In this document: positions 42,721 to 50,285 of the stretch, piece by piece | Position numbering within the stretch: position 1 is the stretch's first letter | Layout of the letters: each line of letters begins with the position of its first letter | Assembly: GCF_900105025.1 (NCBI RefSeq) | Contig: NZ_LT629759.1 | Coordinates: forward strand, 2,108,001-2,172,000 | DNA: 64,000 nt | Reading direction: 5' to 3' | Origin: Parafannyhessea umbonata | GTDB taxonomy: Bacteria > Actinomycetota > Coriobacteriia > Coriobacteriales > Atopobiaceae | Notes under the pieces: model-generated | What the model saw: the letters and a program-made list of their open reading frames with translations, nothing else | Databases searched by the model: none | Told to the model about the DNA's origin: nothing | Program-made: the position numbers and the translations under genes

Positions 42721-42846
42721 GTGCCGCGTGAGCGGGTGTGCGTCGCCGCGAGCGCGTTGGGCCGTGCCGCCAGTCGCGTTCTCTCGCGGCGCTCCACCTA
42801 CGTAAACGCCGCCAATCCCAAGTTTTCTACGTTGCACGTCAACAGC

Positions 42847-42867
42847 GTTATCGATAATACCGATAAC
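42847..42867. promoter_or_regulatory. Palindromic operator GTTATCG-N7-CGATAAC upstream of metY
   Basis: Perfect 7-bp arms with a 7-bp spacer. The half-site GTTATCG recurs at 43084-43090, 50 nt before the metY start. The same 7-7-7 geometry is seen at the rubrerythrin operator, though the sequence differs. Confidence 0.6.
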
Positions 42868-43026
42868 AATTAAACTGATACTGAGAGATAGCATCTACCT
42901 GCGAAAATGTTCAAATAGGCCACAGTCTCACATGAAAATCCTTGCGAGTGTCAACTGGTGCCCTATGATGTGCTCACGATGAAAACGAGAGCAGACATAT
43001 CACCTACGAGCACGTTAATGCCCTAG

Positions 43027-43067
43027 CCCGGCCTCAGGAAGCTGCAACCACGCAGACGAGGACCGGG
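43027..43067 (+). promoter_or_regulatory. Structured leader RNA candidate of metY
   Basis: CCCGG-CCTC (43027-43035) pairs with GAGG-A-CCGGG (43058-43067) around an inner CTGC/GCAG stem. The segment AGGAAGCTGCAACC (43036-43049) resembles the purine-rich core of S-adenosylhomocysteine riboswitches, but the pattern is incomplete. A TGCC/GGCA pair may close it further out. It could be a riboswitch or attenuator for methionine control. Confidence 0.35.
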
Positions 43068-43140
43068 CAGCGGCAAGGCAATCGTTATCGCATCAGGAAA
43101 ACATCAGGCGCACACGGCGCCACCCACAAAGGAGAACATC

Positions 43141-44460
43141 ATGGCGTTCGAGCTCGATCCCACCTTCGCATCCGACCCCGAGAAGCACTTCGACACCCTG
43201 CAGGTCCACGCCGGCTGGTCGCCCGACCCCACCACCGGCTCCGCGGCGCTCCCGATCTATGCGTCCGCGGCGTTCCAGTTCGACGACGCCGCCGATGGCG
43301 CCGCCAAGTTCGCCCTCGCCAAGCCGGGCAACGTCTACGGCCGCCTGACCAACACCACCACCGACGCCGTCGCCGCCCGCGTCGCTGCGGTCGAGGGTGG
43401 CACGGGCGCCGTCGCCGTTGCCTCTGGCCATGCGGCAGAGATCCTCGCCCTCACCAACCTCGTCGGCGCCGGCGACCACATCGTCGCGTCCGACTCGCTG
43501 TACGGCGGCACGTGGAACATCCTGCTACACACCCTCGGCGACCTTGGCGTCGAGACCACCTTCGTCGAGAACAACGACATCGACGCGTTCGTCGCCGCCA
43601 CGAAGGAGAACACCAAGCTCTGGTACGTCGAGACCATCGGCAACCCCCTCGTCGACGTCGCGGACGTCCCGGCGCTGGTCCAGGCCGCAAACTCCCTGCC
43701 GTCTCCGGTGCCCGTCTTCGTCGACAACACCTTCGCGACGCCCTACCTCTACCGTCCCGCAGAGGACGGCGCGGCCGTCGTAATCGAGTCCCTCACCAAG
43801 TGGATCGGCGGCCACGGCGCGACGCTCGGAGGAGCCGTCGTCGATACCGGCAAGTACGACTGGAAGGCCCAGGCGGACAAGTTCCCAACCATCGCGAAGC
43901 CCGACCCCTCCTACCACGGCGTCGTCTTCGCGGATGCCGCTCCCGCCGCGCCGTTCTCCACGCGCGTCCTTGCCAACAAGCTGCGCGACTTCGGCCCGAC
44001 GCTCTCCCCGTACGGCGCGCAGCTCATCGGCATCGGCCTCGAGACCCTCTCCCTGCGTGTCCAGCGCCACTCCGACAACGCGCTCGCCGTCGCAAGGTGG
44101 CTGAAGGATAACCCCAAGGTCGCGTGGGTCCGCTACTCCGGACTCGAGGACGACCCCTCACATGAGGTCGCGTCCCGCATCCTCAGGCACGGCTTCGGCG
44201 GCGTCGTGGTCTTCGGCCTCAAGAGCGGCCGCGAGGGTGGCCTCAACGTCGTCAACAACGTCAAGCTCTTCACCCACCTCGCCAACGTGGGCGATGCCAA
44301 GTCCCTCATCATCCACCCCGCCTCGACCACGCACTCCCAGCTCACGGCCGAGCAGCTCAAGGCCGCGCACCTCAGCGAGGACCTCATCCGCCTCTCCGTC
44401 GGCATCGAGGATGTGGACGACATCATCGCCGATCTCGACCAGGCCATCTCCAAGGCCTAA
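43141..44460 (+). CDS. metY: O-acetylhomoserine aminocarboxypropyltransferase (sulfhydrylase)
   Basis: 439 aa from ATG 43141 with AAAGGAG upstream. It is a PLP enzyme of the cystathionine-gamma family. FDTLQVHAGWSPDPTTGSAALPIYASAAF is the characteristic long start of MetY rather than MetB/MetC. YGRLTNTTTDAVAARVAAVEGG follows, then the PLP Lys in IESLTKWIGGHGATLGG near residue 219 and a late SLIIHPASTTHSQLTAEQ block. It makes homocysteine from O-acetylhomoserine and sulfide. Its leader is long and structured. Confidence 0.95.
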   Translation: MAFELDPTFASDPEKHFDTLQVHAGWSPDPTTGSAALPIYASAAFQFDDAADGAAKFALAKPGNVYGRLTNTTTDAVAARVAAVEGGTGAVAVASGHAAEILALTNLVGAGDHIVASDSLYGGTWNILLHTLGDLGVETTFVENNDIDAFVAATKENTKLWYVETIGNPLVDVADVPALVQAANSLPSPVPVFVDNTFATPYLYRPAEDGAAVVIESLTKWIGGHGATLGGAVVDTGKYDWKAQADKFPTIAKPDPSYHGVVFADAAPAAPFSTRVLANKLRDFGPTLSPYGAQLIGIGLETLSLRVQRHSDNALAVARWLKDNPKVAWVRYSGLEDDPSHEVASRILRHGFGGVVVFGLKSGREGGLNVVNNVKLFTHLANVGDAKSLIIHPASTTHSQLTAEQLKAAHLSEDLIRLSVGIEDVDDIIADLDQAISKA

Positions 44461-44526
44461 GGCCCAAGGCGGCACCTCGCGCGGCATGGCGACTCGAGCC
44501 GCGCGACAACCACATCGCACGCAACA

Positions 44527-44566
44527 GGGGACGACGCCCGCAGAAGGCGCCGTCCCCTTCTTGTGC
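44527..44566 (+). terminator. Terminator after metY
   Basis: GGGGACG-AC-GCC pairs with GGC-GC-CGTCCCC and is followed by TTCTTGTG. Confidence 0.82.
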
Positions 44567-44642
44567 GGCGGGATAGAATGATGCCCCGTGGGGCGCGCGT
44601 GTCGCGCCACCGGACGCGCGGGTGGCACCGTCGGGTGTGCGG

Positions 44643-44654
44643 GGCGAGAAGAAC
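44643..44654 (+). repeat. Exact copy of the dispersed 12-mer
   Basis: GGCGAGAAGAAC lies between the metY terminator and the mannose-6-phosphate isomerase gene, preceded by GG. Confidence 0.75.
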
Positions 44655-44711
44655 CCCCGCCGTCCGTGTCCGCGCGCCATGACCGCATTGGCATCGTCGC
44701 TGGGAGGAACC

Positions 44712-46478
44712 GTGGCCAAAACCGTGGAGCCGACTCCGCAGGGGTACGCGTACGACAAGGAGCCGGAGGTCCGCGTCGCGGGCTTCTCGGACGCCGCCTG
44801 GGAAGGGGCCCGGGCAGTCTCGCGCGAGCTCGGGCGCCTGCGCGGCGAGTCCGTCGTGGTGGTGGACTGCTACCCTGGCGTCACGCCGGACGTGCTCGAC
44901 CTGGTGCGTGAGGCCATCCAGCCGGACGAGGTGCTGCTGGCGCAGGACATGTATCGCGACCAGGGGCAGATAGACGCGATGCTCGCGCCGCACGTGACGC
45001 AGGACCGCGTGCGTGGGGTCATGTTCTACGGCTCGCTGCAAGACTTTGTGGACCCCGCGCGCCTGGACGCCCTTCGCGAGCGCCTGGCGCGGGCAAGGTG
45101 CGCAGGCAGGCGCGTCCTGGTGTATGGCGTCGGCGCGGCCCTGGTCTGCGCGGAGGGGACCCTCGTGTACTGCGACCTCGCCAGGTGGCAGATCCAGCTG
45201 CGCTATCGCGCCGGGGCGTGCAACTTCCTGCAAGACAACGCCACGGAGGACGCCCTGCGCAAGTTCAAGCGCGGCTACTTTATAGACTGGCGCGTCGCGG
45301 ACCGCCACAAGCGCACCCTGCTTGGCCGCATCGACTACCTGCTCGACACAAACGATGCCACCTGCCCGCGCCTCGCCACGGGCGACGCCTTTCGTGCCGG
45401 TCTGGCGCAGGTGGTGCGCCGCCCGTTCAGGCTCGTTCCGTACTTCGACCCCGGCGTCTGGGGCGGAACCTGGATGCGCGATCACTTTGGCCTTGACCCC
45501 AAGGCGCCCAACTACGCGTGGAGCTTTGACGGCGTGCCAGAGGAAAACAGCCTCTGCCTGCGCATCGGCGGCGTCCGCATAGAGGTTCCCGCGCAGGATG
45601 CCGTCCTGTCGCACCCCACGGAGCTGCTGGGGGCCGCAAACTACGCGCGCTTTGGGGCGGAGTTTCCCATCCGCTTTGACCTGCTGGACACCATGGGCGG
45701 CCAGAACCTGAGCCTGCAGGTCCACCCAAGCACGGACTACATCCACACGCACTACGGCATGGCCTACACGCAGGACGAGAGCTACTACATCCTGGACGCG
45801 GAGCCCGGCGCGGGCGTCTACCTGGGCCTTCGCGAAGGCGTGGACCCGGCGCGCATGATGGGTGCCCTACGCGCCGCCAACCGAGGCGAGGCGTCCTTCT
45901 CGGCCGAGGAGTTCGTCAACCGCATTCCTGCGCACCCGCACGACCACTTCCTCATTCCCGCGGGCACCGTGCACTGCTCGTCCGCGGGCTGCATGGTGCT
46001 CGAGATCAGCGCGACGCCGTACATCTTCACGTACAAGCTGTGGGATTGGGGCCGCTTGGGCATGGACGGCCTCCCGCGCCCCATCCATCTGGACGATGGC
46101 GAGAAGAACATCCGGTGGGACCGCACCACCACCTGGGTGCAGAGGAACCTCGTGGACCAGGCCCGCGAGGTCGGGAGCGGCGACGGCTGGGTCGAGGAGC
46201 GAACCGGCCTGCACGAGCTGGAGTTCATCGAGAGCCGGCGCGTCACCGCGACGGTGCCGACCAGCCACGACGCGAGCGCCGGCGTCCACGTGCTCAACCT
46301 CGTTGAGGGGGCGGCCGCGGTGGTGAGGAGCCCCCGGCACGCGTTCGAGCCGTTCGAGGTCCACTATGCAGAGACGTTCATCGTCCCCGCGGCGGCGGGC
46401 GCCTACGTGGTGGAGCCGGCGCGGCCGGGGGAGCGCATCCGCCTTGTGAAGGCGTACGTGCGTAACGCCACGGCATAG
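44712..46478 (+). CDS. manA: Class I mannose-6-phosphate isomerase, two-part form
   Basis: 588 aa from GTG 44712 with GGGAGGAAC immediately upstream. An ATG at 44679 is less well placed. The N-terminal 230 residues are a P-loop-free alpha/beta part (SVVVVDCYPGVTPDVLDLV, VLVYGVGAALVC) of the kind seen in bacterial phosphotransferase-like extensions. From about residue 240 comes the cupin phosphomannose isomerase: FRLVPYFDPGVWGGTWM, NLSLQVHPSTDYIHTHYG with the zinc His residues, ESYYILDAEPGAGVYLGL, HPHDHFLIPAGTVHCSSAGCMVLEIS. It links mannose-6-phosphate and fructose-6-phosphate. An exact dispersed 12-mer encodes GEKN at 46098. Confidence 0.88.
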   Translation: MAKTVEPTPQGYAYDKEPEVRVAGFSDAAWEGARAVSRELGRLRGESVVVVDCYPGVTPDVLDLVREAIQPDEVLLAQDMYRDQGQIDAMLAPHVTQDRVRGVMFYGSLQDFVDPARLDALRERLARARCAGRRVLVYGVGAALVCAEGTLVYCDLARWQIQLRYRAGACNFLQDNATEDALRKFKRGYFIDWRVADRHKRTLLGRIDYLLDTNDATCPRLATGDAFRAGLAQVVRRPFRLVPYFDPGVWGGTWMRDHFGLDPKAPNYAWSFDGVPEENSLCLRIGGVRIEVPAQDAVLSHPTELLGAANYARFGAEFPIRFDLLDTMGGQNLSLQVHPSTDYIHTHYGMAYTQDESYYILDAEPGAGVYLGLREGVDPARMMGALRAANRGEASFSAEEFVNRIPAHPHDHFLIPAGTVHCSSAGCMVLEISATPYIFTYKLWDWGRLGMDGLPRPIHLDDGEKNIRWDRTTTWVQRNLVDQAREVGSGDGWVEERTGLHELEFIESRRVTATVPTSHDASAGVHVLNLVEGAAAVVRSPRHAFEPFEVHYAETFIVPAAAGAYVVEPARPGERIRLVKAYVRNATA

Positions 46479-46502
46479 CGGGCGGCCACGCATGGCGGGC
46501 CG

Positions 46503-46799
46503 CTACGCCTTGTGCGCCTCGTCAAACGCCTTCGTCCGGGCCGCCGTGTCGCGGCGCGCCTCGTCGCTACGCGGGTGCAGCTGCACAAAGCGCGCAAACC
46601 CCTCCACGGACCAGTCGTCCCAGCCCTCCGTGTCGCCCAGGTTCTTGAACATGCACGTGGGCACCTCGCCCAGCGCCAGGTTCTTGCGGATGCACGCGTC
46701 GCAGCCAAAGCCGCCCCTCGCCAGGTTCGCGGGGTTGTTGGGATTGCACGGGCAGCGCGTGTCGCCGCAGGTGCAGAAGTGCCTGCCAAGGTCCGCCAT
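46503..46799 (-). CDS. Small Cys-rich protein (DUF6485-like)
   Basis: 98 aa from ATG 46799, which overlaps the stop of endonuclease III as TGATG, so translation is coupled. The N-terminal half is Cys-rich: FCTCGDTRCPCNPNNPANLARGGFGCDACIRKNLALGEVPTCMFKNLGD, a probable zinc- or iron-binding knot. The rest is helical and charged. The resemblance to DUF6485 is from memory; function unknown. Confidence 0.75.
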   Translation of the reverse strand: MADLGRHFCTCGDTRCPCNPNNPANLARGGFGCDACIRKNLALGEVPTCMFKNLGDTEGWDDWSVEGFARFVQLHPRSDEARRDTAARTKAFDEAHKA

Positions 46800-47572
46800 C
46801 ACGAGTCCCTTTCGCTTGTCTTTTTTCCACGCGCGCTGTCGGCGGCGCGCTTGCCGCCCCTCGCGCCCTTCGTGCCGGCCTTTCCCGCACCCTTCGCAGG
46901 CCCGCGTCGGCCCGCCTTCGCCGCCTTGAACGCTGACGGGCAGATGTCCGCGCACGGGCAGCCCTCGCACTTCGGCCGCTGCGCCGTGCACGTGTCGCGG
47001 CCAAAGTGTATCCACTCCTCGTTCACGTAGGTCCAGAGCTCCTGCGGCAGCAGGTCAAGCAGGTCCTTCTCCGCCGCCGCGGGAGTGCTCGCGCGCGTAA
47101 AGCCCATGCGCGTGGCAATGCGAAACACGTGCGTGTCCACCGCGATGCCCTCGCATATGCCAAACGCCTTGTTCAGCACGATGTTCGCCGTCTTGCGGCC
47201 CACGCCAGGCAGGCGGCACAGCTCCTCCATCGTGTGTGGCACCTCGCCGCCAAAGTCGCTCATGATCATCTGCGACAGCTCCACGCAGTGCGCGGCCTTC
47301 GCGCGCCAGAAGCCAATGCTGTGGATGACCTCGCCCACCTCGGCCGGGTCGGCCTGCGCCATCGCCTGCGGCGTGGGCCAGCGGCGAAAGAGCTCCGGCG
47401 TCACGCGGTTCACGCCGGCGTCCGTGGTCTGGGCAGAAAGCATCACGCATACCACCAGCGTAAACGGGTCGTGGTAGTCAAGCGCGCTCTGCACGCCGGG
47501 GTATCGCTCGTGCATGCGGGCGCAAAACTCGATGCCGCGCTGACGGCGCGACGCCTTCGACTCTCGTGGCAC
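46799..47572 (-). CDS. nth: Endonuclease III
   Basis: 257 aa if begun at GTG 47572, where GGTGAG sits 6 nt upstream. A TTG at 47635 is an alternative. It is a base-excision glycosylase/AP lyase for oxidised pyrimidines. LLSAQTTDAGVN-like MLSAQTTDAGVNRV near residue 50, the helix-hairpin-helix with the lyase Lys in LCRLPGVGRKTANIVL near 122 and the Asp in AVDTHVFRIATRMGF near 145 are all present. The iron-sulfur cluster is intact (CTAQRPKCEGCPCADIC). A Lys/Gly/Arg-rich tail of about 45 residues follows and is unusual. Confidence 0.95.
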   Translation of the reverse strand: MPRESKASRRQRGIEFCARMHERYPGVQSALDYHDPFTLVVCVMLSAQTTDAGVNRVTPELFRRWPTPQAMAQADPAEVGEVIHSIGFWRAKAAHCVELSQMIMSDFGGEVPHTMEELCRLPGVGRKTANIVLNKAFGICEGIAVDTHVFRIATRMGFTRASTPAAAEKDLLDLLPQELWTYVNEEWIHFGRDTCTAQRPKCEGCPCADICPSAFKAAKAGRRGPAKGAGKAGTKGARGGKRAADSARGKKTSERDS

Positions 47573-47915
47573 GATCTTCTCACCTGCCTTGCCGTGGCCC
47601 GACGTCGTGCGCGCGGGCGCAACGCGCGGGGTCAAAACTTGCCGTTAGTGGCACATGATACCCGCTTTTGTGTCCATGCGACCGCGCTGTCCGTGCCACC
47701 GCCGTCGCTCGTTCCCGCGTAACGGCGGTTCGCGCGCGTATCGCCGTATACCTCCGCCCGCGCCCGCTTCGCGCCGGTCGCGCGCGGCCCGTTTGCGGCC
47801 GACCGCGAAGTCATGGCCGCAAAGCCTTGCCCGTTTACATAGAATGTGTAGTTGCGGTGGTGATTGCGTGGGCATGCCACCCACCCTAGTCGTGACGAAG
47901 CCGGAGGATGGTCGC
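47573..47915. other. Gene-less divergent promoter region nth / glgB
   Basis: No supported gene. The left end carries the 12-mer variant GATCTTCTCACC (47573-47584). TAGAAT (47840-47845) is a possible -10 box for the glycogen operon without a clear -35. The glgB Shine-Dalgarno GGAGG lies at 47903-47907. Confidence 0.5.
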
Positions 47916-50186
47916 ATGAGCGCGCCTATAGCCAACTACCTTCTTACCAACGATGACCTTTACCTCATGGGCAAGGGCGTGTGGTACCGCAGCTACGAGA
48001 AGCTCGGCGCCCATCCCTGCAACAAGGACGGCGTCGAGGGCTACTGGTTTGCCGTGTGGGCGCCAGACGTCAAGAGCGTCCGCGTGATCGGCGACTTCAA
48101 CGACTGGGACACGGACGCCACCTACCTCGAGTGCACGCCTACCGGCGACGTGTGGTACGGCTTTGTGCCCGGCGCCACGGAGGGTCAGCTCTACAAGTAC
48201 CTGATCGAGACCGCCCGCGGCGACCTGCTGTACAAGGCCGATCCGTACGCGTTTTACGCGGAGTGCCCCCCGGGGACGGCGTCGCGTACCGCGGACATCT
48301 CCGGCTATAAGTGGCAGGACGAGAAGTACATGGCCTCCCGCGCCAAGCAGGACTTCTTCAAGCGGCCGCTCAACATCTTCGAGTGCCACCTGGGCAGCTG
48401 GAAGCGCCACCCGGACGGCCTGGCCGGAAACGGCGACCCGGATTCCGACGACCATGCCGGCAGCTACCTCACCTACGACGAGCTCTCCGTCGAGCTGGTC
48501 GATTACGTGAAGAAGATGGGCTACTCGCACATCGAGGTCCTGCCCGTGATGGAGCACCCGTTCGACGGCTCGTGGGGCTACCAGGTGACGGGCTACTTCG
48601 CGCCCACCAGCCGCTACGGAAACCCCAGGCAGTTCAAGCACTTTGTGGACGCCTGCCACCAGGCGGGCATCGGCGTGATCTTAGACTGGGTGCCCGGCGG
48701 CTTCTGCCGCGACGAGCATGGCCTGGTGCACTTTAACGGAGAGAAGCTGTACGAGAAGGAGGAGCACCCCAACTGGGGCACGTTCAAGTTCGACTTCTCG
48801 CGCAACGAGGTCCGCAACTTCCTGACGTCCAACCTCCTGTACTGGGTGGGGGAGTATCACGCGGACGGAATCCGCATGGACGGCGTCACGTCCATGCTCT
48901 ACCTCAACTTTGGCGTGGACGACCCAAGCCAGAAGAAGTTCAACTCCCGCGGCACGGAGGAGGACGACGCCTCCATCGAGTTCATCCGCACGTGCAACGA
49001 CACCGTGGGCAAGTACTACCCTGACGTGATGAGGATCGCGGAGGAGTCCACGGCGTGGCCGCTCGTGACGTACCCCACCTCCGACGGCGGCCTGGGATTC
49101 CACTTCAAGTGGGACATGGGCTGGATGAACGACACGCTGCACTACATGCAGACCGACTTCCCGTATCGCCCCGGCAACCACAAGCTCCTGACCTTCTCGA
49201 CCATGTACCAGTTCAACGAGAACTTCATCTTGCCGCTCAGCCACGACGAGGTGGTCCACGGCAAGTGCTCGCTCATCACCCGCATGCCGGGTGACTACTG
49301 GCGCCAGTTTGCGGGCATGCGCGCCCTTGCGCTGTACCAGATGACGCATGCGGGCGGCAAGCTCAACTTCATGGGCAACGAGCTTGGCCAGTTCATCGAA
49401 TGGCGCTACTACGAGGGCATCCAGTACTTCCTGACGGAGGAGTACGAGAGCCATGCCCACCAGCAGCACTACGTCGCGGCCCTGAACGCGCTCTACGAGG
49501 CGCAGCCCGCGCTGTGGCAGGACTCGTACTCGCCGGAGGGCTTCGACTGGATCGACGCGGACAACGCCGACCAGTGCATAATCTCGTTCGCGCGCCATGG
49601 CGACGACGAGAAGGACGACCTCGTGATCCTGATCAACTTCGAGGTGAACCCCCACGAGGACTTCAGGCTGGGCGTGCCGAGGCCGGGCATCTACGAGGAG
49701 GTCTTCAACTCCGACGACGAGGAGTTCGGCGGCTCGGGCGTCACGAACAGGGGCGTGAAGTTCAAGACGGAGGACGTGCCGTGGAACCGCCAGGAGCAGT
49801 CCATAGAGCTGCGCATACCGCCCCTGGGCGGCACGATCCTGCACTACGTGGGCCCGCTGCCCAAGAAGCGCACGCGCAAGACTGCCGCGAAGTCCGCAAA
49901 GCCGACCGCGAAGTCCGCGACAAAGTCCGCGTCTAAGGCCAAGGCGCCCGCAAAGTCCGCCGCAAAGGCGTCTACCTCGGCAAAGTCCGTCACGAAGGCC
50001 GCGTCCAAGGTAACGAAGGACGCGACCGCGGGTAAAGCCGCGGCAAAAAAGGCACCCTCGCGCAAGACCTCGACCGCAAAAACTGGTAACACTAAAGTGG
50101 CTGGCAAGTCCAAGGCGCCCTCGACGTCTTCGAGCAAAGGGGGAACCGCGAAGGCGAGAAGTGCGGGCGCCGCGAAGCCGGAATAG
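47916..50186 (+). CDS. glgB: 1,4-alpha-glucan branching enzyme with histone-H1-like C-terminal tail
   Basis: 756 aa from ATG 47916 with GGAGG upstream; the frame is open to 47655 but without a good start. It makes alpha-1,6 branches in glycogen. A CBM48-type N-domain (about 20-130: YWFAVWAPDVKSVRVIGDFNDWD) precedes the GH13 barrel: GSWGYQVTGYFAPTSRYG, the nucleophile in ADGIRMDGVTSML near 323, the acid in RIAEEST near 375 and HDE in ILPLSHDEVVHG near 443. The normal end is about residue 648. Residues 650-756 are extra and consist almost only of Lys, Ala, Ser, Thr and Pro in AKS/AKK-like repeats, as in histone H1 or mycobacterial HupB tails. The operon glgP-C-D-A follows. Confidence 0.95.
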   Translation: MSAPIANYLLTNDDLYLMGKGVWYRSYEKLGAHPCNKDGVEGYWFAVWAPDVKSVRVIGDFNDWDTDATYLECTPTGDVWYGFVPGATEGQLYKYLIETARGDLLYKADPYAFYAECPPGTASRTADISGYKWQDEKYMASRAKQDFFKRPLNIFECHLGSWKRHPDGLAGNGDPDSDDHAGSYLTYDELSVELVDYVKKMGYSHIEVLPVMEHPFDGSWGYQVTGYFAPTSRYGNPRQFKHFVDACHQAGIGVILDWVPGGFCRDEHGLVHFNGEKLYEKEEHPNWGTFKFDFSRNEVRNFLTSNLLYWVGEYHADGIRMDGVTSMLYLNFGVDDPSQKKFNSRGTEEDDASIEFIRTCNDTVGKYYPDVMRIAEESTAWPLVTYPTSDGGLGFHFKWDMGWMNDTLHYMQTDFPYRPGNHKLLTFSTMYQFNENFILPLSHDEVVHGKCSLITRMPGDYWRQFAGMRALALYQMTHAGGKLNFMGNELGQFIEWRYYEGIQYFLTEEYESHAHQQHYVAALNALYEAQPALWQDSYSPEGFDWIDADNADQCIISFARHGDDEKDDLVILINFEVNPHEDFRLGVPRPGIYEEVFNSDDEEFGGSGVTNRGVKFKTEDVPWNRQEQSIELRIPPLGGTILHYVGPLPKKRTRKTAAKSAKPTAKSATKSASKAKAPAKSAAKASTSAKSVTKAASKVTKDATAGKAAAKKAPSRKTSTAKTGNTKVAGKSKAPSTSSSKGGTAKARSAGAAKPE

Positions 50187-50285
50187 CCGACGAGGCAAGC
50201 GAGCCGGGCGCGCACGGACGCGCTCGCAGGGGGAGGAGAGGACCGCCGCCGCGGGGTCCCGCCAAACATCGTTCTAAGGAATGAC

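Larger units (their letters stand above)
42721..43140 (+). other. Long gene-less leader region of metY
   Basis: No gene is supported. It holds a 21-bp palindrome (42847-42867), an AT-rich patch to about 42910, and a folded region at 43027-43067 described separately. A 270-bp leader between the palindrome and a methionine gene is longer than a simple promoter needs and suggests RNA-level control. Confidence 0.55.

Noticed and set aside
42900-43000. Classic S-box (SAM-I) riboswitch before metY
   Set aside because: ACTGGTGCCCTATGATG is suggestive, but the GGCAACC and k-turn parts are missing in the right order.
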